Assembly: GCA_002323795.1 (NCBI GenBank)
Contig: DCPZ01000077.1
Location: 22,557 to 73,673, forward strand
From: Flavobacteriales bacterium UBA1531
GTDB lineage: Bacteria > Bacteroidota > Bacteroidia > Flavobacteriales_D > Sanyastnellaceae
Direction of reading: 5' to 3'
DNA: 51,117 nucleotides
A program made the translations under genes and the position numbers. Below, piece by piece: positions 1 through 8,894 of the stretch. How positions within the stretch are numbered: the stretch's first letter is position 1; each line of letters starts with the position of its first letter. Below the pieces are notes generated by a model, which saw only the letters and a program-made list of their open reading frames with translations, was not told the origin of the DNA and ran no database searches.

Positions 1-901
1 GGATGGTCATGGTAAATGGGTTTTGGGTAGGTATGTAGACTGTAAATGATTCATTTTGAGGGTTGGCGTCGGTGATGACACCGGCCCAACCCCAAGGGGC
101 TAAGCCTTCGTTTTCAAGGGCATTTTTCAATGCTTGAGGGGATTGATTGACGCTTATGGCGACAACACGAGCTCGGGTCCCTGTGCCTTTGTTTCGCTTC
201 CAACGTTCCATAGAAAGTGTGTCATCTGCATTGAGAATCAGCACGTCTTCTTCGGTTTGCTGTGTGGTGATGCGCCACTTGGAATCGGCGTAATCTTCGA
301 TGTTGTTGTTATACCGGTCCAGGTGGTCAGCGGTAATGTTGAGCAGAATGGCGATGTCAGGCCGAAATGAAACGGTGCCATCTAACTGAAAACTGCTCAC
401 CTCCACCACCTGATAGTCGGCAGGCTGCTGGCGATCGGCTAGGTCGCGAGCCCAGCTGGTTCCAATGTTGCCAACGCAGGCGACTTCGTGTCCGGCATCC
501 TTGAGAATGCCAGCGACCAGTGCGGTGGTCGTTGTCTTGCCATTGGCTCCAGTGATGGCAACAATCTGCTCGCTAGAATTTCGAGCATGACGCGCCGCAA
601 ATTCGATTTCACTGATGATTTCAACGCCTGCCTCTCGCAGTGTTTGAATCAGTGCAATATGCTCGGGTATTCCTGGACTCTTGATGACAAATCCATTGGT
701 TTTTCCGGCTTCCAATATGCGAGATGCATCGTGTTGCCCGCTTTCAAATGCGATGTTCAACGAGTTCAATTCCTTGATGCGATCAGAGTCGATCGTGCCT
801 CTGTCACTGACCCACGGCGACAGCCCATGGCGCAGGGCGAGACGAGCGGCACCTATACCGCTTTCGCCTGCTCCAAGAATGGGAATGATCGCCTGAGACA
901 T
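1..901 (-). CDS. murD: UDP-N-acetylmuramoylalanine-D-glutamate ligase, 3' end cut by window
   Basis: Cytoplasmic Mur ligase that adds D-glutamate to UDP-MurNAc-L-Ala with ATP, the second amino-acid addition in peptidoglycan precursor synthesis. Reading the minus strand from the ATG at 901 gives an uninterrupted 300-residue N-terminal part. It has a Rossmann-like start (MSQAIIPILGAGESGIGAA), the ATP loop ITGANGKTTTTA, the EVSSFQLD segment and the LNITADHLDRY segment typical of MurD. The C-terminal ligase domain lies beyond base 1. The start is 5 nt after the mraY stop, so it is the last gene of the dcw operon that is visible here. The identity is firm; only the missing C-terminus cannot be judged. 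Confidence 0.95.
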   Translation of the reverse strand, partial: MSQAIIPILGAGESGIGAARLALRHGLSPWVSDRGTIDSDRIKELNSLNIAFESGQHDASRILEAGKTNGFVIKSPGIPEHIALIQTLREAGVEIISEIEFAARHARNSSEQIVAITGANGKTTTTALVAGILKDAGHEVACVGNIGTSWARDLADRQQPADYQVVEVSSFQLDGTVSFRPDIAILLNITADHLDRYNNNIEDYADSKWRITTQQTEEDVLILNADDTLSMERWKRNKGTGTRARVVAISVNQSPQALKNALENEGLAPWGWAGVITDANPQNESFTVYIPTQNPFTMTI

Positions 902-906
902 AATGA

Positions 907-2175
907 TTAGCGGACTTTGAGGGTGACAATGGTGACTACGGCAAGGAGGATTCCAACAATCCAGAATCGAGCGGTGATTTTGGATTCAGGCAGGTTGAGC
1001 TTCTGGTAGTGGTGGTGTAAGGGCGCCATCAAAAAGATGCGTTGGCCCGTTCCTGTTTTTTTCCGGGTGTACTTGAACCAGCCGACTTGCATGACCACGG
1101 ACAGGTTCTCGATCAGAAAAATCCCGCATAAGACGGGAAGCAAGAGTTCCTTTCGGATGGCAATCGCAAATGCTGCGATGATTCCGCCAAGTGCCAAACT
1201 GCCTGTATCACCCATAAAGACTTGGGCGGGAAAAGCATTGTACCAAAGAAAAGCGATGCATGCACCTACAAACGCAGCAATGAATACGACAAGCTCTTGC
1301 GATAGCGGGATGTAGTGAATGTTGAGGTAGTCCGCAGCTACGATGTTGGAGCTGACATAAGCCAATACGGCAAGTCCTAGACCGATGATTGCGCTGGTTC
1401 CTGTTGCTAAGCCATCGATGCCATCGGTTAGGTTGGCTCCATTTGAGACGGCTGTAACGATGAGGATGACCAGCGGGATGAAAATAATCCAACCAAATCC
1501 ATTTGCCTGAGGTCCCAACCAGCTGATGAGACGCTCATAATCAAAAGCATTGTCCTTGATGAATGGGACGGTCGTTTCGGAGGATTTCTTGGCTTCCCAA
1601 ATCGGGAGGCCTGCATTTGGTTCGAGCACCTCAAATTCAACACCTTCTATGGAGGTCATGGTGACCACCTGTCCAGTGAAAACGCGGTCAGCGGGATCTT
1701 TGACCGTCACATCAGGATGCCACCACATGATGGAACCGACGATAATGCCCACCCCAACTTGCCCAATGACCTTAAATCGTCCGGCCAAGCCGTCTTTGTT
1801 GTTTTTGAAGACTTTGATATAGTCGTCAATGAATCCGATTGCGCCAAGCCAAACCGTTACGAGCAACATCATTTGAGTGTAGATGTTGGTCAAGTCGGCA
1901 AACAATAAAGTAGGAATGACAATGGACGCCAAGATGATGAGTCCGCCCATCGTGGGTGTTCCTTGCTTGTTCATTTGGCCTTCCAAACCCAAATCCCGCA
2001 CAATTTCACCTACCTGCTTCAGTTGCAACCATTGGATGATGCGTTTCCCAAAGAGAATCCCGATTACGAGCGAGGCAATGAGGCTCATCGCAGCTCGGAA
2101 AGAGATGTATTGAAACAGCCGGGCCCCTGGAAAATCCCAGGCTTGATCAATGGAGGTGAAGAGGTGATATAGCAT
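907..2175 (-). CDS. mraY: phospho-N-acetylmuramoyl-pentapeptide-transferase (lipid I synthase)
   Basis: Integral membrane enzyme that transfers phospho-MurNAc-pentapeptide from UDP to undecaprenyl phosphate, making lipid I. The 422-residue product shows the family signatures in order: TPTMGG near residue 73, the catalytic IDDYIK near 116-121, NLTDGIDGLATG, FMGDTGSLALGG and a PLHHHYQK segment near the C-terminus, with about ten hydrophobic segments. It is about 60 residues longer than the roughly 360-residue proteobacterial enzymes. The extra length is a polar insert at about residues 155-225 (WWHPDVTVKDP onward), a pattern I associate with Bacteroidota MraY. The ATG overlaps the murE stop by 1 nt, so translation is probably coupled. 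Confidence 0.97.
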   Translation of the reverse strand: MLYHLFTSIDQAWDFPGARLFQYISFRAAMSLIASLVIGILFGKRIIQWLQLKQVGEIVRDLGLEGQMNKQGTPTMGGLIILASIVIPTLLFADLTNIYTQMMLLVTVWLGAIGFIDDYIKVFKNNKDGLAGRFKVIGQVGVGIIVGSIMWWHPDVTVKDPADRVFTGQVVTMTSIEGVEFEVLEPNAGLPIWEAKKSSETTVPFIKDNAFDYERLISWLGPQANGFGWIIFIPLVILIVTAVSNGANLTDGIDGLATGTSAIIGLGLAVLAYVSSNIVAADYLNIHYIPLSQELVVFIAAFVGACIAFLWYNAFPAQVFMGDTGSLALGGIIAAFAIAIRKELLLPVLCGIFLIENLSVVMQVGWFKYTRKKTGTGQRIFLMAPLHHHYQKLNLPESKITARFWIVGILLAVVTIVTLKVR

Positions 2176-3632
2176 CAGGCTGTTTTGAATGCGTTGAATA
2201 ACTCATCTCGGTCGTCAAAGTCGTGGCGCACCCCTTTGATTTCCTGATATGTCTCGTGCCCCTTCCCTGCAACCAAGACAATGTCTCCGCTTTGGGCAAT
2301 TTGAGCGGCCATGCGTATGGCTTCGCGCCGGTCCGAAATCGCGATGCATTTCTTCGCATCGATGGGGTCCAGTCCCTGCCGCATGTCAGAAATGATGGCA
2401 TCAGGATCTTCATTCCGTGGATTGTCTGAAGTCAGAAATACACGGTCGCTCCAGTTTGCTGCGACTTTTGCCATCACGGGACGTTTTGTTTTGTCGCGGT
2501 TCCCTCCGCAACCGACAACGGTGATGACCTGTGTTTTCCCATCCCGAAATGAATCAATCGTTTTCAGAACATTGTCCAAAGCGTCTGGCGTGTGCGCGTA
2601 ATCAACGACGGCCGTGATGTCATTGCTGGCTTGAATCTGTTCGAATCGGCCCGGTGGAGGATTCAAAAGGGAAAGGTGGGTGAGGGTTTCCAATTCTTCC
2701 ATTTCCAGTTCGAGGGCTACGGCATAAACAGCAAGCAAGTTGTACGCATTGAACCCACCAATCAATTTGCTGTAGAGATCGTGCCCATTGATGTTCAGGT
2801 GCAATCCGCTCAATTGATTCTCGACGATTTTGCCTCGGAAATCCGCCATGGATGTGAGCGCGTAATCGTGGATTTTGGCCTTGCAGTTGTGTACCATGTC
2901 CGCACCGTGCGCATCATCTTGGTTGTACAAGGCAAATGCGTCTGCGTCGAGCGCATCGAAAAGGCCTTTTTTGGCTTGGATGTAACCATTGAAATCCCCG
3001 TGATAGTCGAGATGCTCGTGGGTGATGTTGGTGAATACGGCTCCTGTCAATTTTGTTCCGGCCAATCGATTCTGGTGAATGCTGTGAGAGCTGGCTTCGA
3101 TGAATACATATCGGCATCCGGCTTCAGCCATCCGGTGAAACATTTGCTGCATTTGAAGGGCATCGGGCGTCGTATGTGTCGAGGGCACCACTTCGTCGAC
3201 GATGCGATTTTCAACTGTTGAGAGCATGCCTGCTTTCCGATCCATGGACCGAAACAAGCGATGCAAGAGGCTGACAGTGGTTGTTTTCCCGTTGGTCCCC
3301 GTGACTGCGATGACCTTCATCTTCGAGCTTGGCTCGTCATAAAACTGCGAGGCAATTTGCCCAAGGGCCATTGCTGCGTCATGCACCAATACGTAGCTAA
3401 CACCTTCAATCAGATGCTCTGGCATTCGCTCACACACCACAGCGACAGCGCCGTTTTCAATGGCTTTGCTGATGTAGAGAAACCCATCGACCTGTGTGCC
3501 GGGAATGGCCACAAATAAGCTGAAAGCCCGAGCTTTTCGGCTATCAAAGGCCACGTCTTCGATCGCAACATTGGTGTTGCCCTGAATCTCTTTAATTCGC
3601 GTTCCGTAAAGGATTTCTTTCAACAGTTTCAT
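2175..3632 (-). CDS. murE: UDP-MurNAc-tripeptide synthetase, meso-diaminopimelate type
   Basis: Cytoplasmic Mur ligase adding the third residue to UDP-MurNAc-L-Ala-D-Glu. The 485-residue product has the P-loop TGTNGKTT (residues 111-118), a lysine in AKKGLFD near 221 that corresponds to the carbamylated lysine, HTPDAL near 347, GCGGNRDKTKRP near 374 and GKGHETYQEI near the end. The DNPR motif at 403-406 is the known signature for meso-diaminopimelate rather than lysine, so a DAP-type peptidoglycan is inferred. It starts 5 nt after the ftsI-like gene and overlaps mraY by 1 nt. Confidence 0.96.
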   Translation of the reverse strand: MKLLKEILYGTRIKEIQGNTNVAIEDVAFDSRKARAFSLFVAIPGTQVDGFLYISKAIENGAVAVVCERMPEHLIEGVSYVLVHDAAMALGQIASQFYDEPSSKMKVIAVTGTNGKTTTVSLLHRLFRSMDRKAGMLSTVENRIVDEVVPSTHTTPDALQMQQMFHRMAEAGCRYVFIEASSHSIHQNRLAGTKLTGAVFTNITHEHLDYHGDFNGYIQAKKGLFDALDADAFALYNQDDAHGADMVHNCKAKIHDYALTSMADFRGKIVENQLSGLHLNINGHDLYSKLIGGFNAYNLLAVYAVALELEMEELETLTHLSLLNPPPGRFEQIQASNDITAVVDYAHTPDALDNVLKTIDSFRDGKTQVITVVGCGGNRDKTKRPVMAKVAANWSDRVFLTSDNPRNEDPDAIISDMRQGLDPIDAKKCIAISDRREAIRMAAQIAQSGDIVLVAGKGHETYQEIKGVRHDFDDRDELFNAFKTA

Positions 3633-3637
3633 GCGCT

Positions 3638-5767
3638 TCAGGACAATTCGATGGTGATGGCTTGATTGGAAATGAGTTCAGAGCCCGGTGTGATGCTTTG
3701 GCGCCGAACGGTGCCCATTCCCAGTGTTTTGACATGCAGTCCAGCATTTTCGAGCAAATAGAGGGCGTCTCGCAATCCCATCCCGCGAACATCCGGTACG
3801 CGATTGGCTTCGATGGATCGGGGGCTAAGAACAGCGGCGCTATCTCCTGTAGTTACCGTTACCCAATCGCCTGTGGTCCCACCTAGGAATGGGAGATCGA
3901 GTGATTCGTACAAATGGATGAGGTCGGCCTGAGCGCCATCTTTCGATCCTGGTAGTTTGCGGTTTTCAGCCAATGCACCAGTGCTTGTGGTGTGGAAAGA
4001 TGGGTCTGTTGCGTACACTTTGTTGGCTAACTCTCGGAACACGGGTCCGGCAATGCTCGATCCGTAATACACGCCACTTCGTGTGTCTGCGATAACCACA
4101 ATGCATGAATAGCGTGGATTGTCGGCAGGGAAATAACCAGCAAATGAAGCTCGGTAGCGACCATCGTAACCGTTGGGACCAGCGATGCGCGCCGTTCCGG
4201 TTTTTCCTGCAACCCGGTACGGGCTTTTGGCAAAAACGTATTGGGCGGTTCCCTTTCCTTCAGGATCGGCAACGCTAGTAAGCATATCTTGGCAAGCGGT
4301 GAGCACGTCCGGGGGACAGATGCTCTGATGCAATACTTCAGGCTCAAACGTCTTGACTACCTCCCCATTGTTCTCCAGTCGTTCAACCAGTTGAGGGCGG
4401 AGGGAAGTTCCGCCGTTGGCAACCGCATTGTAGAGCGTGAGGGTTTGAAGTGGTGTTTGGGTGACTTCATACCCGATGGACATTTGCGTAAGTGAGAGGC
4501 CTGACCAGCGTCCGTCGCCAACATTTTCATAGACCAGTGGTTTGGACTCTCCTGCCAAACGAACACCACAGGGGGCTGTAATTCCAATGCCCTTGAGGGC
4601 ATCTAAAAAGACTTGTGGGCGCTCGCCAAATGCATTCTTAATGGTCAAAGCCGTGCCCACATTCGAACTGACTTCAAAGATTTCGGTGGTGTTTAAGACT
4701 CCACTGCCTCCTTGGTCAGAATTTGAATCTGACATGCGTTTTCCGTAGAAATAAGTGATGCCATTCCCAGTATCAATCTCATCGTCAGGTTTGACGTTGC
4801 CTCGGCTCATGGCGGCCATTAGGCTAGCCAGCTTGAAGGTTGACCCAGGCTCAATGGCTGTTCCAATGGCATGATTGAAGGATTCAAAATACTCGGAATG
4901 CTTGCCTTCTTCTACTGTTTCTGTTGATCGGGTGAGGTTGGCCATAGCTCGAATCATACCCGTGTTAACTTCCATTAAAACAACGGTTCCCCATGCCGCG
5001 TCATGGTCCTGTAGTTGTTGTCTCAAAGCATTAGAAGCGACATCTTGGAGGTGCATATCGATGCTTGAGATCACATCCAATCCGGCTTTTGGTTCTAGGA
5101 TGAAGTCATCGGATACGGGCATCCATTCACCTCCTGCAATGCGCCGTTGAATTTGCTTTCCGACACTACCGGCCAATTCGTCATTCCAACTTGCTTCAAG
5201 TCCCACGCGATTTTCATTGCGGTCGATTCCAATGGTTCGTGAGGCCAAGTCGCCAAAGGGCTTTCTTCTCTGTTCGGTGCGTGCAAAAGTGAAACCTGAT
5301 TTGAATCGGCCACGGCGAATAAAGGGGAGTCGAGCGAGTTCCTTCTGCTGGATGTATGAGGCCCGACGAGCAATCAGGGTGTTTCTACGCCCAAGGTTTC
5401 GTCCGTTTCTGAGTAGTTCTCGATATTCTCGTGGACTTCGGTCACGCAGCACCCGGCTTAACCCGAGGCATAAACTGTCCAATTCAGCATCGAATGAATT
5501 CCAGTTGATGGCTTCACTCTTGCTGTCCCATCGGACTTCAAAAATGGGGACGGATGTAGCGAGTACATTGCCGTTGATGGCGTAGATCTGTCCACGCGAA
5601 GGGTTGATGTCCCTGACGCTGGACTCAAATCGTTCTCCGACTTCTTTCCATTGTTCGTGTTCTGCACTCTGAATCCAGAGGATCCTTCCAAAAATACTGA
5701 TTCCAAGTGCTGCGAATAACCCGAAAACGATCCAGGCACGTGTGGAGAATTCTTTTTGATTCTTCAT
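3638..5767 (-). CDS. ftsI: septal peptidoglycan transpeptidase (class B PBP, FtsI/PBP3 type) with C-terminal PASTA domain
   Basis: Membrane-anchored class B penicillin-binding protein expected to cross-link septal peptidoglycan with FtsW. The 709 residues start with a short cytoplasmic tail and one membrane segment (about 10-33), followed by the PBP dimer domain. The transpeptidase domain has the catalytic SxxK serine in EPGSTFK (S309, K312), SxN as SSN (367-369) and KTGT (522-525). The last 60 residues from VPDVRGMGLRDAL form one PASTA domain. PASTA is usual in Gram-positive PBPs and also known in Bacteroidota FtsI. The ATG overlaps the ftsL-like stop by 4 nt, and murE follows after 5 nt. 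Position in the dcw cluster supports FtsI rather than PBP2. Confidence 0.94.
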   Translation of the reverse strand: MKNQKEFSTRAWIVFGLFAALGISIFGRILWIQSAEHEQWKEVGERFESSVRDINPSRGQIYAINGNVLATSVPIFEVRWDSKSEAINWNSFDAELDSLCLGLSRVLRDRSPREYRELLRNGRNLGRRNTLIARRASYIQQKELARLPFIRRGRFKSGFTFARTEQRRKPFGDLASRTIGIDRNENRVGLEASWNDELAGSVGKQIQRRIAGGEWMPVSDDFILEPKAGLDVISSIDMHLQDVASNALRQQLQDHDAAWGTVVLMEVNTGMIRAMANLTRSTETVEEGKHSEYFESFNHAIGTAIEPGSTFKLASLMAAMSRGNVKPDDEIDTGNGITYFYGKRMSDSNSDQGGSGVLNTTEIFEVSSNVGTALTIKNAFGERPQVFLDALKGIGITAPCGVRLAGESKPLVYENVGDGRWSGLSLTQMSIGYEVTQTPLQTLTLYNAVANGGTSLRPQLVERLENNGEVVKTFEPEVLHQSICPPDVLTACQDMLTSVADPEGKGTAQYVFAKSPYRVAGKTGTARIAGPNGYDGRYRASFAGYFPADNPRYSCIVVIADTRSGVYYGSSIAGPVFRELANKVYATDPSFHTTSTGALAENRKLPGSKDGAQADLIHLYESLDLPFLGGTTGDWVTVTTGDSAAVLSPRSIEANRVPDVRGMGLRDALYLLENAGLHVKTLGMGTVRRQSITPGSELISNQAITIELS

Positions 5768-6390
5768 TGTCGTGCTGACTTTTGCTCCAAGAGGAAGGGC
5801 GGTTCGACAGGTTGACTCAGGCCGATGTTTGCGATGCTTTCTTCTACACGACTCTGTTGCAATTGAGTCTCAAATTGAGCTTTGATGGTTTTGTATTCTG
5901 CGCTCAATTCTTGCAGTTGTCGCTTGTTTTGAATTTTTGCGCGTTCCATGCGCTCGAATTGATACCCCATCGCGATGTATGCGATGAAGAGTCCGCTGAT
6001 GAACAGCAGGTAGGGGATGTGACGAGTCACTCCTTCTCGGGTCAAGAACTCACCGCTGAGTAAGTCGCCAATTAGAGGTGTGATTGAATTCTTTTGACGC
6101 CGTTGCTCTCGTTTTTTCGGGTCGCTTTTCCGTTTCGTTCGGAAGGACATCCAAGATTTTTTTCTGGTGCTCTTTTCGTTGGTCACCTGATGTTTTGGGC
6201 GATTGCGCGGTGCATTCGGATTGATGCTCTTTTGTGCTTTGAGCCGAATGGCCTCGCGTTCTTTTCGTTCTTGAAGCCTCTTTCGCTGTGCCTCCATTTC
6301 ACTGGGGCTCAAACGGCGATTACCGGCCTTCTTAGTCGTTGGCTGAGGCTTTTTAAACCAAGACCGGATGGATAGGAATGGATTTTTCAT
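5764..6390 (-). CDS. FtsL-like divisome membrane protein with long basic N-terminus
   Basis: This occupies the ftsL slot between rsmH and ftsI and overlaps both by 4 nt. The 208-residue protein has one membrane segment at about 125-143 (IPYLLFISGLFIAYIAMGY), followed by about 60 residues rich in Q, E, K and L predicted to be coiled coil. That is the bitopic layout of FtsL. The first 110 residues are strongly basic, with repeated K/R clusters, and would lie in the cytoplasm. They are much longer than the short tail of E. coli FtsL. The assignment rests on position and topology because FtsL sequences diverge strongly. Its expected role is scaffolding FtsI/FtsW at the septum. Confidence 0.8.
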   Translation of the reverse strand: MKNPFLSIRSWFKKPQPTTKKAGNRRLSPSEMEAQRKRLQERKEREAIRLKAQKSINPNAPRNRPKHQVTNEKSTRKKSWMSFRTKRKSDPKKREQRRQKNSITPLIGDLLSGEFLTREGVTRHIPYLLFISGLFIAYIAMGYQFERMERAKIQNKRQLQELSAEYKTIKAQFETQLQQSRVEESIANIGLSQPVEPPFLLEQKSARQ

Positions 6391-7337
6391 GCCGTTGCCG
6401 CTTTGATTTGTTCAGTGCTCAATGCGGTGCGTTGGGCAACGCGAAGGCGCGCGCTTCGCGCACGTGGGTTTCGTTCTTGCTCTCCGCTGTCGGCAACAAT
6501 GGCTTTTCGAGAGAGGAGATTGAATGGGCAAAGCGCCTGACCTTTGAAGTCGCGGTGGATGGCGTCTTCGAAGTTGCCTGAGCGCATAAAGTGCTTCACC
6601 ATGCGGTCCTCGAGGCTGTGGTAAGAAATGATGGCGAGACGACCGCCCTCTTCGAGCAATTCAATGGAGGACAATAACATCGCTTGTAATGCGCCTAGTT
6701 CATCGTTGACCTCGATGCGCAGGGCTTGGAATACTTGCGCGAAATATTGATTCTCCTTGCCCCGAGGAGCGAGGCTACTCAGGCAGTCTTTCAGTTGACT
6801 GGTTCGCTCAATTGGGTTCACCTTGCGAGCAGATTCGATTGCATAGGCAGCTTTGTCAGGACGCTTGAGTTCACCATATTGTCTGAAAACACGTGTCAAA
6901 TCAGAAACGGTGTATGTGGCAATCACTTCCGCAGCGGATATCGGCTGAGACTGATTCATCCGCATATCAAGGGGCCCTTCAAACCGTGTAGAAAACCCGC
7001 GGGAGCCCGTGTCAAATTGATGGGAGGAAACACCTAGGTCCCCAAGAATTCCATTCACACTCCGTACTCCTTCTTGCCGCAGGAAGTTCCGCATGTAGCG
7101 AAAGTTTTCAGGGATCAATGTGAAGCGCTCATCGTCAGGTACGTTGTCGTGTGCGTCGGCATCCTGGTCCATGCCGTAGACGTGTCCGTCTTGGTCGAGT
7201 GCATCGAGCATCAAGCGTGTGTGTCCGCCGCCCCCGAAGGTGGCGTCGACAAATTTGCCGCCTGCGTTACTACCGATACCGAGTCCTTCGAGGCTCGCTG
7301 TAGCGAGGACGGGTATGTGGTATGCGGCGGTATTCAT
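6387..7337 (-). CDS. rsmH: 16S rRNA (cytosine-1402-N4)-methyltransferase RsmH
   Basis: SAM-dependent methyltransferase (formerly MraW) that methylates N4 of C1402 in the 30S P site. The 316-residue length fits the family. Visible signatures are HIPVLATASLEGL at the N-terminus, the SAM site VDATFGGGGHTRLML (about 27-41), GDLGVSSHQFD near 100, GPLDMRMNQ near 120, the IISYHSLEDRMVKHF segment near 235 and the NPRARSARLRVAQR C-terminal signature. It starts 3 nt after mraZ and overlaps the ftsL-like gene by 4 nt, the classic dcw order. Confidence 0.96.
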   Translation of the reverse strand: MNTAAYHIPVLATASLEGLGIGSNAGGKFVDATFGGGGHTRLMLDALDQDGHVYGMDQDADAHDNVPDDERFTLIPENFRYMRNFLRQEGVRSVNGILGDLGVSSHQFDTGSRGFSTRFEGPLDMRMNQSQPISAAEVIATYTVSDLTRVFRQYGELKRPDKAAYAIESARKVNPIERTSQLKDCLSSLAPRGKENQYFAQVFQALRIEVNDELGALQAMLLSSIELLEEGGRLAIISYHSLEDRMVKHFMRSGNFEDAIHRDFKGQALCPFNLLSRKAIVADSGEQERNPRARSARLRVAQRTALSTEQIKAATA

Positions 7338-7340
7338 GGG

Positions 7341-7826
7341 TTAATTCTCGTTCGAGGGTTCGATGTCCTTGCGGACCTCTTCGGCGAGCGTACCAAAGTC
7401 AAAATCTTCTGCGTCGTCCAGCACATTGCGGTCGTAACGCGTTTTGCTCCACACCTCAATTTTCTCACCCAAGCCCGATACGATGATTTCGTTGTCTTTT
7501 GGCAATTGAATGCCGGCATGCTCGAGTAAGAGGGCTGGGATGTTGATTCGACCCGATCCGTCGAGTTCAACATGGGTGGCTCCCTTCATGAATTTTCGTT
7601 GAAACAGTTGATGTTTTTTATTGTAGCGGCTCAGGCTAGACATCTCACGATTCACCTTATCCCATTCTGGTTGAGGATAGATTACAAGGCACCCTTCGAA
7701 GATGTCACGATTCACTACAAGGCCATGCTGGAGAACACTGCTCATTTGCTTTCGCAATCGTGCAGGAAACATCAAACGCCCCTTGGCGTCGATTTTGCAA
7801 TTGTATTCTCCGAGCAGATTTAACAT
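7341..7826 (-). CDS. mraZ: transcriptional regulator MraZ
   Basis: DNA-binding protein with two SpoVT/AbrB-like domains that forms a ring and usually controls the dcw operon from its own promoter. The 161-residue product begins MLNLLGEYNCKIDAKGRLMFPARLR, the first AbrB-type domain. The second is recognisable as THVELDGSGRINIPALLLEHAGI near residues 82-106. It is the first gene of the minus-strand cluster. Four spaced MraZ-box-like repeats lie 36-70 nt upstream of its ATG, so autoregulation is likely. The C-terminal tail of about 30 acidic residues is a little longer than in E. coli (152 residues). Confidence 0.95.
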   Translation of the reverse strand: MLNLLGEYNCKIDAKGRLMFPARLRKQMSSVLQHGLVVNRDIFEGCLVIYPQPEWDKVNREMSSLSRYNKKHQLFQRKFMKGATHVELDGSGRINIPALLLEHAGIQLPKDNEIIVSGLGEKIEVWSKTRYDRNVLDDAEDFDFGTLAEEVRKDIEPSNEN

Positions 7827-7842
7827 GGTTCTTTTCGCTTTT

Positions 7843-7850
7843 CAAAAATA
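7843..7850 (-). promoter_or_regulatory. possible -7 promoter element for the dcw operon
   Basis: On the minus strand this reads TATTTTTG, matching the Bacteroidota -7 consensus TAnnTTTG. It lies 17 nt before the mraZ ATG and immediately downstream of the MraZ-box array. No TTTG or TTG is found 19-21 nt upstream at the -33 position, where the repeat array sits instead. The call is therefore tentative. Confidence 0.35.
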
Positions 7851-7861
7851 CCCAAGATTTA

Positions 7862-7896
7862 CCACTTTCTCCCACTCTATGACACTTTCTCCCACT
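7862..7896 (-). promoter_or_regulatory. MraZ-box-like operator, four direct repeats at 10-nt period
   Basis: Read on the minus strand, the pentamers AGTGG, AGTGT, AGTGG and AGTGG occur at 7892-7896, 7882-7886, 7872-7876 and 7862-7866, each separated by exactly 5 nt. Two of the spacers are the same, GAGAA. A 5-nt box with 5-nt spacer is the published architecture of E. coli MraZ boxes (TGGG-containing). The site lies directly upstream of mraZ, where autorepression would be expected. A degenerate fifth box (CTTGG) follows in register at 7852-7856. Confidence 0.75.
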
Positions 7897-8116
7897 TTGT
7901 GGAAAAGTTGTGAAGGGTGAAATCGTTATAACTGAGCACTAGCAGGGCAATGCGAAAAAGTGTGTGTGGAATTGAAAAGTGGCTATTAACATGTTTTCAA
8001 CAGGAATTGTGAACACAGGCAGGTGAAACGAAGGCACGAGTGGGCAGTGCCTCAAGCATGAATTGCCTTTCCTTTGCAACCTGTTAGTGATAAGTGATTC
8101 GAAAACCAGAGTAAAA

Positions 8117-8890
8117 ATGAGTACACCTGACATCATTGAACGAGGCGAGTACCGCTACATCGAAGCGGGTTCGGGAGAGCCACTTGTGGTGCTTCACGGT
8201 CTCTTTGGAGCCTTGAGTAATTTCAAAGACGTATTTGACCACTTTTCCTCTCGGTTCAGGGTCATCATTCCCATGCTACCGATTTATGAGTTGCCGATGC
8301 TCAAGACCAGCGCGAAGAATTTATCGGAGCACATCGAAGGCTTTGTGGATGAGATGAAACTCGATCGTGTTCACTTGTTGGGCAATAGCTTGGGAGGGCA
8401 TGTGGGATTGATTTTCACCAAAAACAACTTGGATCGTGTGGCATCGTTGAGTTTGACTGCGAGCAGCGGACTCTACGAGAATGCATTTGGCAACAGCTTT
8501 CCTCGTCGTGAAGACAAGACGTTTATTCGCGACAAAGTCGGAGTTACCTTTTACGATCCAAAGCACGCAACGGACGAGCTCGTGGATGAGTGTTTTGAGG
8601 CTGTGAATAGCCGTGAGAAAATCCTCCGCATTCTCGCCATTGCCAAAAGCGCCATCCGACACAATATGGCCAAGGACTTGCCCGAAATGAATACGCCCGT
8701 TTGCTTGATTTGGGGCAAGGATGACATCATTACTCCGCCCGAGGTAGCGGAAGAATTTCATGCAGGCTTTCCCGACAGTGATTTGTTTTGGATTGAGAAA
8801 TGTGGCCATGCTCCAATGATGGAGCATCCTGCGGAGTTCAATCGCATCTTATCGGATTGGTATACTGCCCGAGGCATTGGGCAAGCGTGA
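8117..8890 (+). CDS. alpha/beta-fold hydrolase
   Basis: Cytoplasmic alpha/beta hydrolase of 257 residues with unknown substrate. The oxyanion segment LHGLFG is near residue 29, the nucleophile elbow GNSLGG near 92, the acid in WGKDDIITPP near 213, and the catalytic histidine in KCGHAPMMEHP near 235. I start at the ATG at 8117 (MSTPDIIERG), preceded by an A-rich stretch. An in-frame ATG at 8063 would add 18 residues unlike the family. It is followed 4 nt later by ysxC, so both are probably one transcript. The nucleophile-His-Asp set is intact, so an active esterase or related enzyme is likely, but the substrate cannot be inferred. Confidence 0.85.
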   Translation: MSTPDIIERGEYRYIEAGSGEPLVVLHGLFGALSNFKDVFDHFSSRFRVIIPMLPIYELPMLKTSAKNLSEHIEGFVDEMKLDRVHLLGNSLGGHVGLIFTKNNLDRVASLSLTASSGLYENAFGNSFPRREDKTFIRDKVGVTFYDPKHATDELVDECFEAVNSREKILRILAIAKSAIRHNMAKDLPEMNTPVCLIWGKDDIITPPEVAEEFHAGFPDSDLFWIEKCGHAPMMEHPAEFNRILSDWYTARGIGQA

Positions 8891-8894
8891 AGCT

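Noticed and set aside
2592..3221. 209-codon frame antisense to murE
   Set aside because: murE motifs cover the same bases on the minus strand; the antisense frame is a codon-bias artefact.
7898..7906. DnaA-box-like TTTTCCACA on the minus strand beside the MraZ repeats
   Set aside because: A single match to TTWTNCACA, with no cluster of boxes, AT-rich unwinding region or dnaA/dnaN neighbours; not enough for a replication origin.
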